A stretch of DNA of 64,000 nt from JAVJSD01 sp040219575 (GTDB taxonomy: Bacteria > Planctomycetota > Planctomycetia > Pirellulales > Pirellulaceae): the NCBI GenBank assembly GCA_040219575.1, contig JAVJSD010000073.1:68855-132854 (forward strand), written 5' to 3'. The number at the start of each line of letters is the position of its first letter. Position 1 is the first letter of the stretch. The position numbers and the translations under genes are program-made. This document shows, piece by piece, positions 23,137 to 33,321 of the stretch. Under the pieces are notes generated by a model. The model was given only the letters and a program-made list of their open reading frames with translations. It was not told the origin of the DNA and made no database searches.

Positions 23137-24549
23137 ATGAAACGCACGCCCCTTCCGTTGCTGCTGCTCTTGTTGATCCTGTCGCCGCTTTCCACGGCGC
23201 TCGCCGCCGGTCGAAACGTGGTGCTGTTCGTGACCGACGACCAGAGCCCCGACGCCGGCTGTTACGGCAACAAGGTGATCAAGACGCCGAATCTCGACGC
23301 GCTGGCCGCCGACGGCGTGCGGTTCGACAACGCCTTCTGCACCACCGCCAGCTGCAGCGCCAGCCGCTCGGTCATCCTCACCGGCGTGTACAACCACGCC
23401 AACGCGCAGTACGGCCACCAGCACAGCTACCACCACTTCCGCACCTACGACCGCATCAAGAGCCTGCCGCTGTGGATGAGCGAGGCCGGTTACCGCACGG
23501 TGCGGATCGGCAAGTACCACGTCGGCCCCGAGGAGGTCTACAAGTTCGATCAGGCGCTGCCCGGCAACGCCCGCAGCCCGGTCGAGATGGCGAACAACTG
23601 CGCGAAGCTGATTCAGGCCAAGGACGAGAAGCCGTTCTTTCTGTACTTCTGCACGGCGGATCCCCATCGCAGCGGCGGCACAGTGGCGAACACCAAGTAC
23701 AACCCCAATCCCTTCGGCAATCGCGAGCAGGGCTACCCGGGAATCGAGGAAGTCACTTACGATCCGGCCAAGGTCGAGGTCCACTCGTTCCTGCCCGACA
23801 CGCCGGTCTGCCGCGAGGAACTGGCGCAATACTACCAGTCGGTCTCCCGCATCGATCAGGGTCTGGGGCGGTTGATCGAACTCTTGAAGGAAGCCGGCCA
23901 GTACGAGAACACGCTGATCATCTACACCTCGGACCACGGCATCGCCTTCCCCGGCGGCAAGACGACGCTGTACGAGGGGGGCATGCGGATTCCGTTCGTC
24001 GTGCATAGCCCCGGCGTCAGCAGTCCGGGCGGCAAGAATGAAGCACTGATCAACCTGGCCGACGTCACGCCGACGATCGTCGACTTCGCCGGCGCGTTGC
24101 CCAAGAAGAGTCCCTTTCAGGGTCGTTCCTTCCTGTCGGTGCTCGACCAGGAGAAGCCCGAGGGCTGGGACGAGGTGAACGCCTCGCACACCTTCCACGA
24201 GATCACGATGTACTACCCGATGCGCGTGGTCCGCACGCGGCGGTACAAGCTGATCTGGAACATCGCCCACGGCCTGCCGTATCCGTTCGCTTCGGACCTG
24301 TGGGCGGCGCCGACCTGGCAGGACATCTACAAACAGGGCAAGGACGCGTACTACGGCCCGCGGACGGTCGACGCCTACATCCACCGGCCGAAGTTCGAAC
24401 TGTACGACCTGCAGAACGATCCCGACGAGGCGGTGAATCTGGCCGAGGTCGAAAAGTACGCCGACCTGCTGGCCGAGATGCAGGCCAAGCTGAAGCAGTT
24501 CCAGAAGCGAACCAGCGACCCCTGGATTCTCAAGTGGGACTACGAGTAA
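23137..24549 (+). CDS. Sulfatase (formylglycine-dependent), secreted
   Basis: A 470-residue sulfatase with a signal peptide (1-24, cut after A-L-A-A). The N-terminal metal motif is 'VTDDQ', and the catalytic C-S-A-S-R lies at residues 73-77, with Cys73 expected to be converted to formylglycine. 'TSDHG' near residue 265 and the C-terminal 'YDLQNDPDEAVNLAE' are also typical. It hydrolyses sulfate esters, in planctomycetes usually on algal polysaccharides. The alanine at the third motif position instead of proline is permitted in the family. No maturase (FGE/anSME) lies in the window. The start is fixed by the signal peptide. Confidence 0.93.
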   Translation: MKRTPLPLLLLLLILSPLSTALAAGRNVVLFVTDDQSPDAGCYGNKVIKTPNLDALAADGVRFDNAFCTTASCSASRSVILTGVYNHANAQYGHQHSYHHFRTYDRIKSLPLWMSEAGYRTVRIGKYHVGPEEVYKFDQALPGNARSPVEMANNCAKLIQAKDEKPFFLYFCTADPHRSGGTVANTKYNPNPFGNREQGYPGIEEVTYDPAKVEVHSFLPDTPVCREELAQYYQSVSRIDQGLGRLIELLKEAGQYENTLIIYTSDHGIAFPGGKTTLYEGGMRIPFVVHSPGVSSPGGKNEALINLADVTPTIVDFAGALPKKSPFQGRSFLSVLDQEKPEGWDEVNASHTFHEITMYYPMRVVRTRRYKLIWNIAHGLPYPFASDLWAAPTWQDIYKQGKDAYYGPRTVDAYIHRPKFELYDLQNDPDEAVNLAEVEKYADLLAEMQAKLKQFQKRTSDPWILKWDYE

Positions 24550-24560
24550 CGGTCGCCGTA

Positions 24561-24581
24561 GCCGATGCTGCCAGCATCGGC
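24561..24581. terminator. Hairpin between convergent genes
   Basis: GCCGATGCT-GCC-AGCATCGGC, a 9-bp stem starting 12 bases after the sulfatase stop, in the 198-base gap before the convergent potB end. No clear T-run. A second, weaker fold lies at 24600-24628. Confidence 0.5.
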
Positions 24582-24747
24582 GAGAAGAGTTTGGGCGCCA
24601 TGCTCTCACGCCGAAGGCGGGTGAGCATGCTGGTCGGGCTAAGGTTCCTGCGGCTTGATGTCCTAATGCTGGCGGCAGAGCGGGGATTCGCTGGCGACCG
24701 CCGCGCAGCGCTGGGATAAACCCAGCGGCTCAGGGAATCATGCCTCG

Positions 24748-25559
24748 TTACGTCGGTTCACGGTCTCGCGCCGCGCCGATCGACGCCGATCGCGACGCGG
24801 CCACGAGCGAGCCGAGGAGCGGCGCCAGCACAATCGCCATCAGCCAGACGGCGCAGGCGGCGGCGTAGGGCCAGTTGCGGCGCTCCATGAACTCCTGCAC
24901 GATCACGGTGCCCAGTACGTTCACGTGCCCCTCGCCGATGAACCGCGGCACCAGGTACTCGCCGGTGGCGGGGATGAACACCAGCGCGCAGCCGGCCCAC
25001 ATGCCGGACCGCGTGAGCGGCCAGGTCACCCGCCAGAACGCTTGCCAGGGCGTGGCGCCCAGGTCGAGCGCCGCGGCGACCACGCCGCTCTCCAACCGCT
25101 CGAAGGCCCGCAACAGCGGCAACACCATGAACGGCAGGTAGTTGACCGCCATCACCAGGGCCACCGAAGGCAGCGTGCCGCGCCACTCGAGCGGCAGCAG
25201 GTTCATCCAGCCGTAGATCCGCAGCAGCAGCGAGGTGACCAGCGGAAAGCTGATCAGCACGACGAACATTCCGCGCAGCGAACGGTCCATCCGCGCCAGC
25301 GCCAGCACGCAGGGATACGCCAGCAGCAGATCGATCGCGGTGACACTCGCCGCCAGCAGCAGCGAACGCCCCAGCGTCTTGAGCGTGATCAGGTCGGTCG
25401 CCTGCCGCCACGCCTCCAGCGAGAAGGCGGCCTTCACGTCGGCGTAGAAGTCGCGCTCGCAGAACGAATAGCCGACGATCAGCGCCGTCGGCAGCACCGA
25501 AAAGACCACCAAGTACAGCAGGGCCGGACTCGCCAGCCACGGTGTTCCGCGCGATCGGC

Positions 25560-25563
<4 letters not shown>
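24748..25563 (-). CDS. potB: PotB-type ABC permease (spermidine/putrescine-like)
   Basis: A 271-residue permease with six hydrophobic segments. The coupling motif 'AALDLGATPWQAFWRVTWPLTRSG' (the EAA-type loop) is at about residue 175, and the N-terminal helix and 'PLVTSLLLRIYGWMNLL' are PotB-like. Its ATG overlaps the potA stop (ATGA). It would form the membrane channel with PotC, but no potC or potD follows; the next gene is convergent. The substrate (polyamine versus other cation or Fe) cannot be told from the permease alone. Confidence 0.85.
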
Positions 25564-26648
<1,085 letters not shown>

Positions 26649-26851
26649 CTCTCAACGCCATCGTGCATTGCTCGCCCCTGTTTCGGTTCGCCATTGTACA
26701 CGGCGGTTGTTTCGTGCGTCTTGCATGCCGAGTCGGCGATCGCCGCCGATCTCTCGGTAACATTCCGCGGCGTTGCCCGCTTTAGTGGTGGGAAAGGGAG
26801 TTTTTCGGCTCCTAATCTTTTCGTCCCTGTTCACACGAAGGAGAGATCCCC

Positions 26852-27622
26852 ATGCGCCGTTCGTTGCACGCAAGCACTCCCCCATCGCGTTCGTTTCCGC
26901 CGCTGCTCGCCATCGCGGTGGCCGCCGTCGCCCTGGCGATCGTGGGGCCCGAATGGATCGAATCGCCGCTGGCCTCGGCCGATCCCTACGTCACGCGATT
27001 CGCCGTCGGCGGGCCGGAAGACGAAGAGGAGATTGTGCTGGAGTGGTACAACCCCGACACCGGCAACGGGTGGCTGGAGGTTTACTACAAGGACGGCTCG
27101 GTCGTGTACTACTTCGGCAACCCCGGTCCGGACAGCCCGGCGCCGCAAAAGGGCGACTTCGGCATGCGCGTCGATCTGGCGAAGCAGGCGGGCGGCGGCA
27201 TGGCCGGCCCCAGTTGGCAGGAGACGCCGCTCGGCGCGATCCTGGAGGGCGCGGGCAAGGCGATCGGTCCCTATTACAATCCGGCCGACGACGACGGCGA
27301 AGGCGGCGTCAGCCCCTCGAACGGCATCTCCTTCAAAACGCCCCAGGACCTGGCGGAGGAAGCGTTCGCTGGCGCCGGGGGATTTGGCGGCGTCAACCTC
27401 GACGGCAACGGCGGCTCGCTGGGCGGACAGCTTGGCGCCTTGATCCGCCGTGGCAAAAAGGGGAACGATCACGGCGACGACGACAAGCCGCAGGGCGGCA
27501 ATTTCTTCGATGAGTCGATGCCGGGCCCGCCCGAGCTGGTCAATCCCGCCTGGAGCGCCCAGGACTGGCAAGCGTACGGCGAGATCCTGCAGATGCTCGA
27601 AGAACTGGAAGTCGCCGACTAG
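26852..27622 (+). CDS. Secreted protein of unknown function
   Basis: A 256-residue protein with a long signal peptide (1 to about 43, ending S-A-D-P). The mature part begins with a compact acidic segment ('EIVLEWYNPDTGNGWLEVYYKDGSVVYYFG') and continues into Gly/Asp/Asn-rich low-complexity regions (about 145-225). No family is recognised. A GAAGGAGAG ribosome site precedes the start. It is divergent from potAB. Confidence 0.7.
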   Translation: MRRSLHASTPPSRSFPPLLAIAVAAVALAIVGPEWIESPLASADPYVTRFAVGGPEDEEEIVLEWYNPDTGNGWLEVYYKDGSVVYYFGNPGPDSPAPQKGDFGMRVDLAKQAGGGMAGPSWQETPLGAILEGAGKAIGPYYNPADDDGEGGVSPSNGISFKTPQDLAEEAFAGAGGFGGVNLDGNGGSLGGQLGALIRRGKKGNDHGDDDKPQGGNFFDESMPGPPELVNPAWSAQDWQAYGEILQMLEELEVAD

Positions 27623-27647
27623 CGCTTTGTGACGGCTTGTTCTTCGA

Positions 27648-27720
27648 GTAGCTGAACTCGTGAGAGTTCAGCAGTTCGTGACGACGTCTGAGCTTCCAGA
27701 AGTCTCACGACTTCTGCTAC
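27648..27720. repeat. Paired-hairpin element (copy 5, reverse orientation)
   Basis: GTAGC, TGAACTCGTGAGAGTTCA (27653-27670), a 27-base spacer, AGAAGTCTCACGACTTCT (27698-27715), GCTAC. Read on the minus strand it matches the copies at 22765 and 22966. The rest of the 385-base gap to 28008 shows no gene. Confidence 0.92.
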
Positions 27721-28008
27721 CCCCATTCTTAGCTGTCACGCTGCACTACGCCGATGCGCCCGAACTAGCTCAACCATCCGCCTCGTCGATTGTCGCGCGG
27801 CCGCGCAGCCTCCCAATCGATGAGTGCGGATGGTTGCGTGTTGAATCGCCGCCCAGAGCGCACATCTCCACCAAGGGCGGATGCTGCCGCCCACGCAAGG
27901 CATTTGTGCCGCTTCAGCAGAAGGTCTAGCATGGGATTTCAGCATTCGCACGAACATCGGCATGGCGGTCGTCGAGAAACACGAATTCACCTTCGCTTGG
28001 AGCCAAAC

Positions 28009-28497
28009 ATGATGCCGCATATCGCGACCGGGCTGTTGTTGTGCTTTCTTTGCGCGCCGCAGGTTCTCGCCGGGGACGACAGTTCCGTAAAAGGGAGCGA
28101 GTTGCCCGGCTTCATGGCGGCCTCGGCGGCGGTGGATGCGTTCTTCCAGGCGATGCGCGCCGAGGATCTCGACGCATTGATGGAGACGGTCGACGTGCCG
28201 TGGTTCCACGACGGAAAGAAGATCGTGGAGTCGAAAGACGAATTGCAGACGCAGTTTGGTGGACTGCTGCAGGCGAAGGACTTCTCGACCATCAAGGCGA
28301 CGGTCAAGCAAGTGCAGGCTTTCGGTCCGCTGCGCGACCAGGCGTCCGGCCAGTCCGGCGAACTGCTCAAGAAAATGGCCCACGACAGCGATCTCTTCTT
28401 CCACCTCGAGATCGCCCTCGGCGAGAAGAGCGACGGGATGATCCTGCTCGTCCGCGTCGACGACGGCAAGGCCAAAGTCATCGGCCTGCGCGACTGA
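28009..28497 (+). CDS. Secreted NTF2/SnoaL-like small protein
   Basis: A 162-residue protein with a signal peptide (1-22, 'LLLCFLCAPQVLAGDD'). The mature sequence 'AASAAVDAFFQAMRAEDLDALMETVDVPWFHDGK' has the opening helix-helix pattern of NTF2-like (SnoaL/DUF4440) folds, followed by strands. No catalytic residues can be assigned. The start is set by a GGAG site and the signal peptide; the frame extends upstream without a signal. Confidence 0.62.
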   Translation: MMPHIATGLLLCFLCAPQVLAGDDSSVKGSELPGFMAASAAVDAFFQAMRAEDLDALMETVDVPWFHDGKKIVESKDELQTQFGGLLQAKDFSTIKATVKQVQAFGPLRDQASGQSGELLKKMAHDSDLFFHLEIALGEKSDGMILLVRVDDGKAKVIGLRD

Positions 28498-28711
28498 CCA
28501 CGGCGGGCGCCCAAGCACGCGGCGCAAGCAAGTGAGTCTTCTGGCGAGTTGTGAACCGCAACTCACTCGCTCGCGCGTCGTACTTGGATGGGCGGCGCAC
28601 CATGACGACGCGGCGCGGCTCGCCAAGTCGTTGGCTTTCGCGAGCCGCTGGCCTACAATCCGTGGCAGAACATGCTCATCAACCTCGCCGCTCGGCAACG
28701 GAGGGCTTCCC

Positions 28712-30778
28712 GTGAATACAAGGCCGTGGATTGTTTGTTTGACACTGCGGAAGTCGACGATCCTGCCGTTTCTGCTGGTCTGTTTCGCGGCGACCGTCGT
28801 CGTAGGCGGCGCGGAGCCGTCCAGCGACGCGCAGGCGCTGTCCCGCCCGCCGCTCAAGATTCCCGTCGGCGAGGACGATCTGCACGCCAGGTTCGACGAC
28901 ATCTGGCGGGAGGTTGAACGACTACGCGCCGCCGACCGCATCGAAGAGGCCCGCCGCATCGCCGAAGCCTATCGCCAACTGGTGGAGCAGGCGAACGGCA
29001 AACTGCTGCCCTTGCCCGATGGCGAAGTGGAGCTGCACGTGGTGGGCTTGTATGAAGGCGCGGTCCCGGGCGGACGCCAGGGCGGGCAGCATCCCCAAGG
29101 CCATGCCGAAGTGACGGTGGAGTTCACCGGCCAGCCTCTCGTGTTGGCGCTTTGCGCCTATGAGCCGGTCAAATGGAAAGTGAATGTGGCCGACGGCGTC
29201 GACCTGCGGCGCGTCGTGCTGAGCGGCTACCACGAGCAGGAACTGGAACTCAAGGGGCAGTCGAAAGACGTGGTCGTGACCAACGAAACCAGCAACGGCG
29301 CCAAACGCCGCTTCTACGTCCATGACCAACAAGACGCGGCGCATTACGAGACGATGCTGGTCCGAATGAACGAGCTCACCAAGCTCCGACCCGCCGCCTT
29401 TCAAGGGAGCTATCGGTACGAAGGGAAGCCCATTTTGATTTGCGAGACGAATGTCGCGTGGCGGAGGCAACTCCTCGCCACCCGCCTGGCGCCGCTGCAC
29501 AAGTCGGCCACGAAGTTCGAGCGAGACAACCAGCGGCGGCGGATGCAGGCCGTCCGCTTCCAGGCGGTGCACCTCACCGCCAAGGAGGGAAACGATCCGT
29601 TTCACGGCTTCCAGTCAGAGCTCGCGCAGTTCACTCCCTCGGGTCCCATCGCCGGCACCTTGCGGTCGTTGCCCGCTCGCCTCAATCACGTGGCCGTCGA
29701 TCCGCAGGGCCCCACCTACTACGCCATTGAGGGACATCAGGTCGTCAAGGTGGATCTCGACGCGGACACGACCACCAAGCTTTCGATGGATGAGAAGCTG
29801 CCGAAATTGAGCTGGCCGTGCGGCTTGGCGTTCGACACCAAGCGACGGCGTCTGGTGCTGGTCAGCCTGGGCGGCGAGGGCTTCATGTACGCCTACGACG
29901 TGAAACAAGAGGAGTGGAGCCTGGTGCGCAGCCTGGAGAATCTCGATTTGATGTGCCTTGCTTACTCGCCGGAGAACGACTTGCTTTATGGGCTGCAGAT
30001 GAATCTCGACTCGAACCTGGTCACTCTTGCGCCCGGCGGAGAGAAGCTGGCGGAGGTGAAACTGGACCAGTCGGTTCGATTCGGCACGCCGAACCCTTTC
30101 AGCCACGTTCAAATCGCGAGCGCGGGACGCCATGTCGTCGTGCTGACGCCGCCGCAGCCCGATTTCAACGCCGAGGGGTTTCCCAAGCGGGTCCAGACGC
30201 TGCTGATCGATCCGGCCAACGGAAAGACACTCTATCGCGACGTCTCACGGCCTCACGCCGGCGCGCAGAAGTTTCGCCCCGACGAGTTGGCGGAACTGTG
30301 GGAGGAGCTGCCCACCGCCGACGACAACCAGGCCGAGCTGCTGATCTGGCAGATGGCGGCGGGTGGAAAGCAGTCGGTGGAGTTCCTCCGCAACAAGTTC
30401 ACGCCGCTGCGGCAGGTTGATCGCGAGCGTGTGGCGGCGTTGATTCGCCAGCTCGACGACGACCAGTTCCAAGTCCGCGAACAGGCCTACCGTCAACTCG
30501 CCGAATTGGGCGACGTGGCCGCGGGCGAACTGACTCAGGCGGCGGAGAAGCCGAACTCGAACGAGCAGAAGTTCACGATCCGCCGCCTGTTGAACGCCAT
30601 CGAGTCCGGAGCGCCTATCTCGCCAGAACTTCGCCGCGAACTGCTCGCCATCCGTGTCTTGGGGCGTTGCGACGCCGCGGAGGCCGTCGATCTCTTGGAA
30701 CATTTGGCGAAGGAACGCCCCGGCGCGGTCCGCAGCCGCGCCGCCGAGGAAATCCTCCAGCGAATCGGCGAGAGGTAG
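28712..30778 (+). CDS. Secreted WD40/HEAT-like repeat protein
   Basis: A 688-residue protein. A GTG start at 28712 is chosen because GGAGGG lies just upstream and a signal-like hydrophobic segment follows ('LPFLLVCFAATVVVGGAEP'). The central part (about 320-480) has propeller-like repeats ('NHVAVDPQGPTYYAIEGHQVVKVDLD', 'GLAFDTKRRRLVLVSLGG', in parts). The C-terminal 150 residues form HEAT/armadillo-like helices ('LIRQLDDDQFQVREQAYRQL', 'IRVLGRCDAAEAVDLLEHLA'), a combination often seen in planctomycete WD40/PVC proteins. Probably periplasmic protein-protein binding; specific role unknown. Confidence 0.68.
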   Translation: MNTRPWIVCLTLRKSTILPFLLVCFAATVVVGGAEPSSDAQALSRPPLKIPVGEDDLHARFDDIWREVERLRAADRIEEARRIAEAYRQLVEQANGKLLPLPDGEVELHVVGLYEGAVPGGRQGGQHPQGHAEVTVEFTGQPLVLALCAYEPVKWKVNVADGVDLRRVVLSGYHEQELELKGQSKDVVVTNETSNGAKRRFYVHDQQDAAHYETMLVRMNELTKLRPAAFQGSYRYEGKPILICETNVAWRRQLLATRLAPLHKSATKFERDNQRRRMQAVRFQAVHLTAKEGNDPFHGFQSELAQFTPSGPIAGTLRSLPARLNHVAVDPQGPTYYAIEGHQVVKVDLDADTTTKLSMDEKLPKLSWPCGLAFDTKRRRLVLVSLGGEGFMYAYDVKQEEWSLVRSLENLDLMCLAYSPENDLLYGLQMNLDSNLVTLAPGGEKLAEVKLDQSVRFGTPNPFSHVQIASAGRHVVVLTPPQPDFNAEGFPKRVQTLLIDPANGKTLYRDVSRPHAGAQKFRPDELAELWEELPTADDNQAELLIWQMAAGGKQSVEFLRNKFTPLRQVDRERVAALIRQLDDDQFQVREQAYRQLAELGDVAAGELTQAAEKPNSNEQKFTIRRLLNAIESGAPISPELRRELLAIRVLGRCDAAEAVDLLEHLAKERPGAVRSRAAEEILQRIGER

Positions 30779-30811
30779 CTCGCAGGACGACCTGTTGACG
30801 CATCGATTCTG

Positions 30812-31180
30812 CTACGGAGTGCGGAGCGACAGTTCGTTTGAGTCGTAGTTGACGCGCAATTCGAGTCCGAGCAGCAGACCGACGCCGAGCAAAGGGTACT
30901 CGCCGTTGTTCGCCACGACTTCGAGATGGCGGTCTTGCCCAAACCATGCGATCAGACATGTGTAGGTCTTCAGTTCGACTTGCGAGCCATCGGCCAGGAT
31001 TGCATCTACGGAACCGGATTGGCGAAGCGCCAGCGAATCAATCGTTGCTTGCGGCAAGACAAGGTCGCCAGTGAATCCGGTATCGATCCATACATCGAGC
31101 GACGTCGACTGCGACGCAGAATCGCCACGCACCTGTACGCCTAGCAAGGAGCGCCCGCTCGAATCAACCAGCCCGTTCAT
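30812..31180 (-). CDS. Retropepsin-like (clan AA) aspartic protease
   Basis: A 122-residue protein with the single D-T-G motif of retropepsin-type proteases (D33-T34-G35 in 'VWIDTGFTG') and the hydrophobic-hydrophobic-Gly element near the end ('LLGVGLLLGLEL'), so it would act as a homodimer. It has no signal peptide, so it is cytoplasmic. Its ATG overlaps the stop of the preceding small gene by four bases (ATGA). Such protease and small-partner pairs recur in cyanobacteria and planctomycetes; the substrate is not established to my knowledge. Confidence 0.82.
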   Translation of the reverse strand: MNGLVDSSGRSLLGVQVRGDSASQSTSLDVWIDTGFTGDLVLPQATIDSLALRQSGSVDAILADGSQVELKTYTCLIAWFGQDRHLEVVANNGEYPLLGVGLLLGLELRVNYDSNELSLRTP

Positions 31181-31425
31181 CGGTTCTGAAACCCGAAATG
31201 AATCGTGGCCTTGTGGCCGATACGCAGGGCGTGCGCGAGCCGGTTCGGATACTTCACTCGGGAAGCGCCGATGGCTTCACTAAGGGTTCGCCCAAGAAAA
31301 TGCTCACCGGAAACGGGCTCAATCGCCACGAACTCGTTCAAGTGAGATTGCTCAAGGGAGTCGCGCAATCGTTCTTCATAGATTCGCCTCGCCTGCTCGG
31401 CGACCTGTTCCGTGTCCTGCCTCAC
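31177..31425 (-). CDS. Small partner protein of the retropepsin-like protease
   Basis: An 82-residue protein with an N-terminal charged helix ('QVAEQARRIYEERLRDSLEQ') and a compact domain 'EFVAIEPVSGEHFLGRTLSEAIGASRVKYPNRLAHALRIGHKATIHFG' (split), found in small proteins preceding clan AA protease genes. I choose a GTG start at 31425, with TGGAG eight bases upstream; a TTG at 31458 would add 11 residues without a ribosome site. It is translationally coupled to the protease. It could be substrate, inhibitor or antitoxin-like partner; none is shown. Confidence 0.72.
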   Translation of the reverse strand: MRQDTEQVAEQARRIYEERLRDSLEQSHLNEFVAIEPVSGEHFLGRTLSEAIGASRVKYPNRLAHALRIGHKATIHFGFQNR

Positions 31426-31483
31426 GATCGCATCTCCAATTCCAGCCGTATCACCCAACTGGCATTTTATCTCGCGGGCAGCG

Positions 31484-32830
31484 TTACACCAACTCCGCGA
31501 TCGGGCGGTGATGGTCGACGAGGTATTGCGGTCGGCCGTTGTTATCGGGGATGGTGACGTGATTCACGTCGATGCCGAGGTTGTGATAGACCGTGGCGAA
31601 CACCTCCTGCATGTGCACCGGGCGGCTGGCCGCCTCTTCGGCCAGGCGGTTGGTCGAGCCGATCACCTGGCCGGTCTTCATGCCGCCGCCGGCCAACAGC
31701 GCGGCGTGCACGCCCGGCCAGTGGTCGCGGCCGGCCCGCTCGTTGATCTTCGGCGTGCGGCCGAATTCGCCCCACACCAGCACGGTCACGTCGTCTTGCA
31801 GGCCGCGCTCGTGCAGGTCCTCGACCAGCGCGGCCACGCCCTGGTCCAACAGGGGCACCACCTTGCGGGCGCTCTCGAAATTCTTGCCGTGCCAATCGAA
31901 GTGGGCGAAGCTGCACGTCACACAACGGGCGCCCGCCTCGACCAACCGCCGGGCCTGCAGGAACCGCGACATGATCGCCATGTAGCCCTTGTCGTGCGAG
32001 TAGCCGAGCACGTCGAGGTTGTCCTCGCCGTAGCGGGCGCGAACCCGGGGATCCTCGCGCTCCAGATCCAAGGCCTCCAGCAATTTCGACGAGGTGAGCA
32101 CCCCAAGCGCCTGCTGCGTGAAGCCGTCGCCGGAGCCCGATTCGAGGCGGCGGTCGGCGGCGCGGCGAAAGCGGTCGAGCTGGTCGAGCAGGTTGGCGCG
32201 GCCGCCGAGTCGATCGGCCGAGACCTCGCTGAGCGTCATATCCTGCATCGACTCGCCGTCGGGCCGAAACGGCGCGTGCGACATGCCGACGAACCCGGGG
32301 CCCTTGATGTTCCACGGATCGTGGGCCATCTTTTGCGAAAGATCGATGTACGGCGGCACCGAACGATCGACCGGTCCGCGGAGCTTCGAAACGGCGGCGC
32401 CCAGGGCGGGCCAACCGCCCTGCGGCTGGCGGCCGCTAGAATGCCGGCCGGTGCAGCACTCGAACGAATCGTGCCGGCCCTCGGCGCCGACCAGCGAGCG
32501 GATCACGGCGAAGCGATCCATCATGCAGGCCACGCGGGGCATCAGTTCGCTGATCTGGATGCCGGGCACGCTGGTGGCGATCGGGTTGAACTCGCCCCGA
32601 ACCTCCGAGGGGGCGCCGGGCTTCAGATCGAGCATGTCCTGGTGCGGCGGTCCGCCGGCCAGGAAGATCATGATCACCGCCTTATGCCGCGACGACTCGC
32701 CGCTTTGCTGCTGCGCGGCGAGAATCTGCGGCAGGGCCAGTCCGCCGAGCGCGAGGCCGCCGACTTGCAGGAACGAGCGCCGTGGGACGCCGTCGCAGAA
32801 ACGGGCGGAGTTGCCGGTGACTTTCAACAT
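31484..32830 (-). CDS. DUF1501 Tat-exported protein
   Basis: A 448-residue protein with a twin-arginine signal (P-R-R-S-F-L-Q at about 16-22, then hydrophobic to Q-I-L-A-A). The DUF1501 core, related to the sulfatase/alkaline-phosphatase fold, has 'FLAGGPPHQDMLDLKP', 'GFVGMSHAPF' and 'VLVWGEFGRTPKINERAGRDHWPG'. DUF1501 proteins are abundant in planctomycetes and usually paired with DUF1553 cytochromes; this copy stands alone, followed on the same strand by the protease pair. AAGGA precedes the start. Enzyme activity is not established. Confidence 0.88.
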   Translation of the reverse strand: MLKVTGNSARFCDGVPRRSFLQVGGLALGGLALPQILAAQQQSGESSRHKAVIMIFLAGGPPHQDMLDLKPGAPSEVRGEFNPIATSVPGIQISELMPRVACMMDRFAVIRSLVGAEGRHDSFECCTGRHSSGRQPQGGWPALGAAVSKLRGPVDRSVPPYIDLSQKMAHDPWNIKGPGFVGMSHAPFRPDGESMQDMTLSEVSADRLGGRANLLDQLDRFRRAADRRLESGSGDGFTQQALGVLTSSKLLEALDLEREDPRVRARYGEDNLDVLGYSHDKGYMAIMSRFLQARRLVEAGARCVTCSFAHFDWHGKNFESARKVVPLLDQGVAALVEDLHERGLQDDVTVLVWGEFGRTPKINERAGRDHWPGVHAALLAGGGMKTGQVIGSTNRLAEEAASRPVHMQEVFATVYHNLGIDVNHVTIPDNNGRPQYLVDHHRPIAELV

Positions 32831-33053
32831 CGCGTGATCCTTGGCGGGCGGGCAGGGTGACGGGAGGAATGCATGCCGCAGGGTGGGTTGGCTGGACTTG
32901 TTGTTTTATCGCGTGGGGCCGCGAATGTCGAGGGAAATCCGGTTTGGGTGAGGTTCGTGCAAAGCGGTGAAACACGGAAAAAGAAGGGGAATAGGAGGCA
33001 ACGGAGGGAACGGAGCAGAAGGGAATTGGCAGTAGACTTTTTCTAAAGGACTC

Positions 33054-33118
33054 GTAGCGGAAGTCGCCAGACTTCCGAAGTTCGACTGAACAGCTCGGAA
33101 CTCTGGCGAGTCCGCTAC
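33054..33118. repeat. Paired-hairpin element (copy 6, GCCA-loop type)
   Basis: GTAGC, GGAAGTCGCCAGACTTCC (33059-33076), a 20-base spacer, GGAACTCTGGCGAGTCC (33097-33113), GCTAC. Both loops have changed together relative to other copies: GTGA to GCCA on the left and TCAC to TGGC on the right. It lies in a 490-base divergent gap (32831-33321) with no other recognisable feature. Confidence 0.92.
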
Positions 33119-33321
33119 GGAAAATCGCACATTCACGGCGCTTCCAGGCAAAGTCTAACCGAGCCTGCGAGGAACGTGCATTCTTCGGCGAGCGACGGTA
33201 TGCTCAAAGTGTCTTGTCGATTTCGGCGCGATGTCGTCGGCGTCGTTTGTGCGGTGGTTCTTTTCTTTCGGCCGCTGCGACACGACGCGATCCAATCGCG
33301 CACTCCACGGAGAGATGCATC

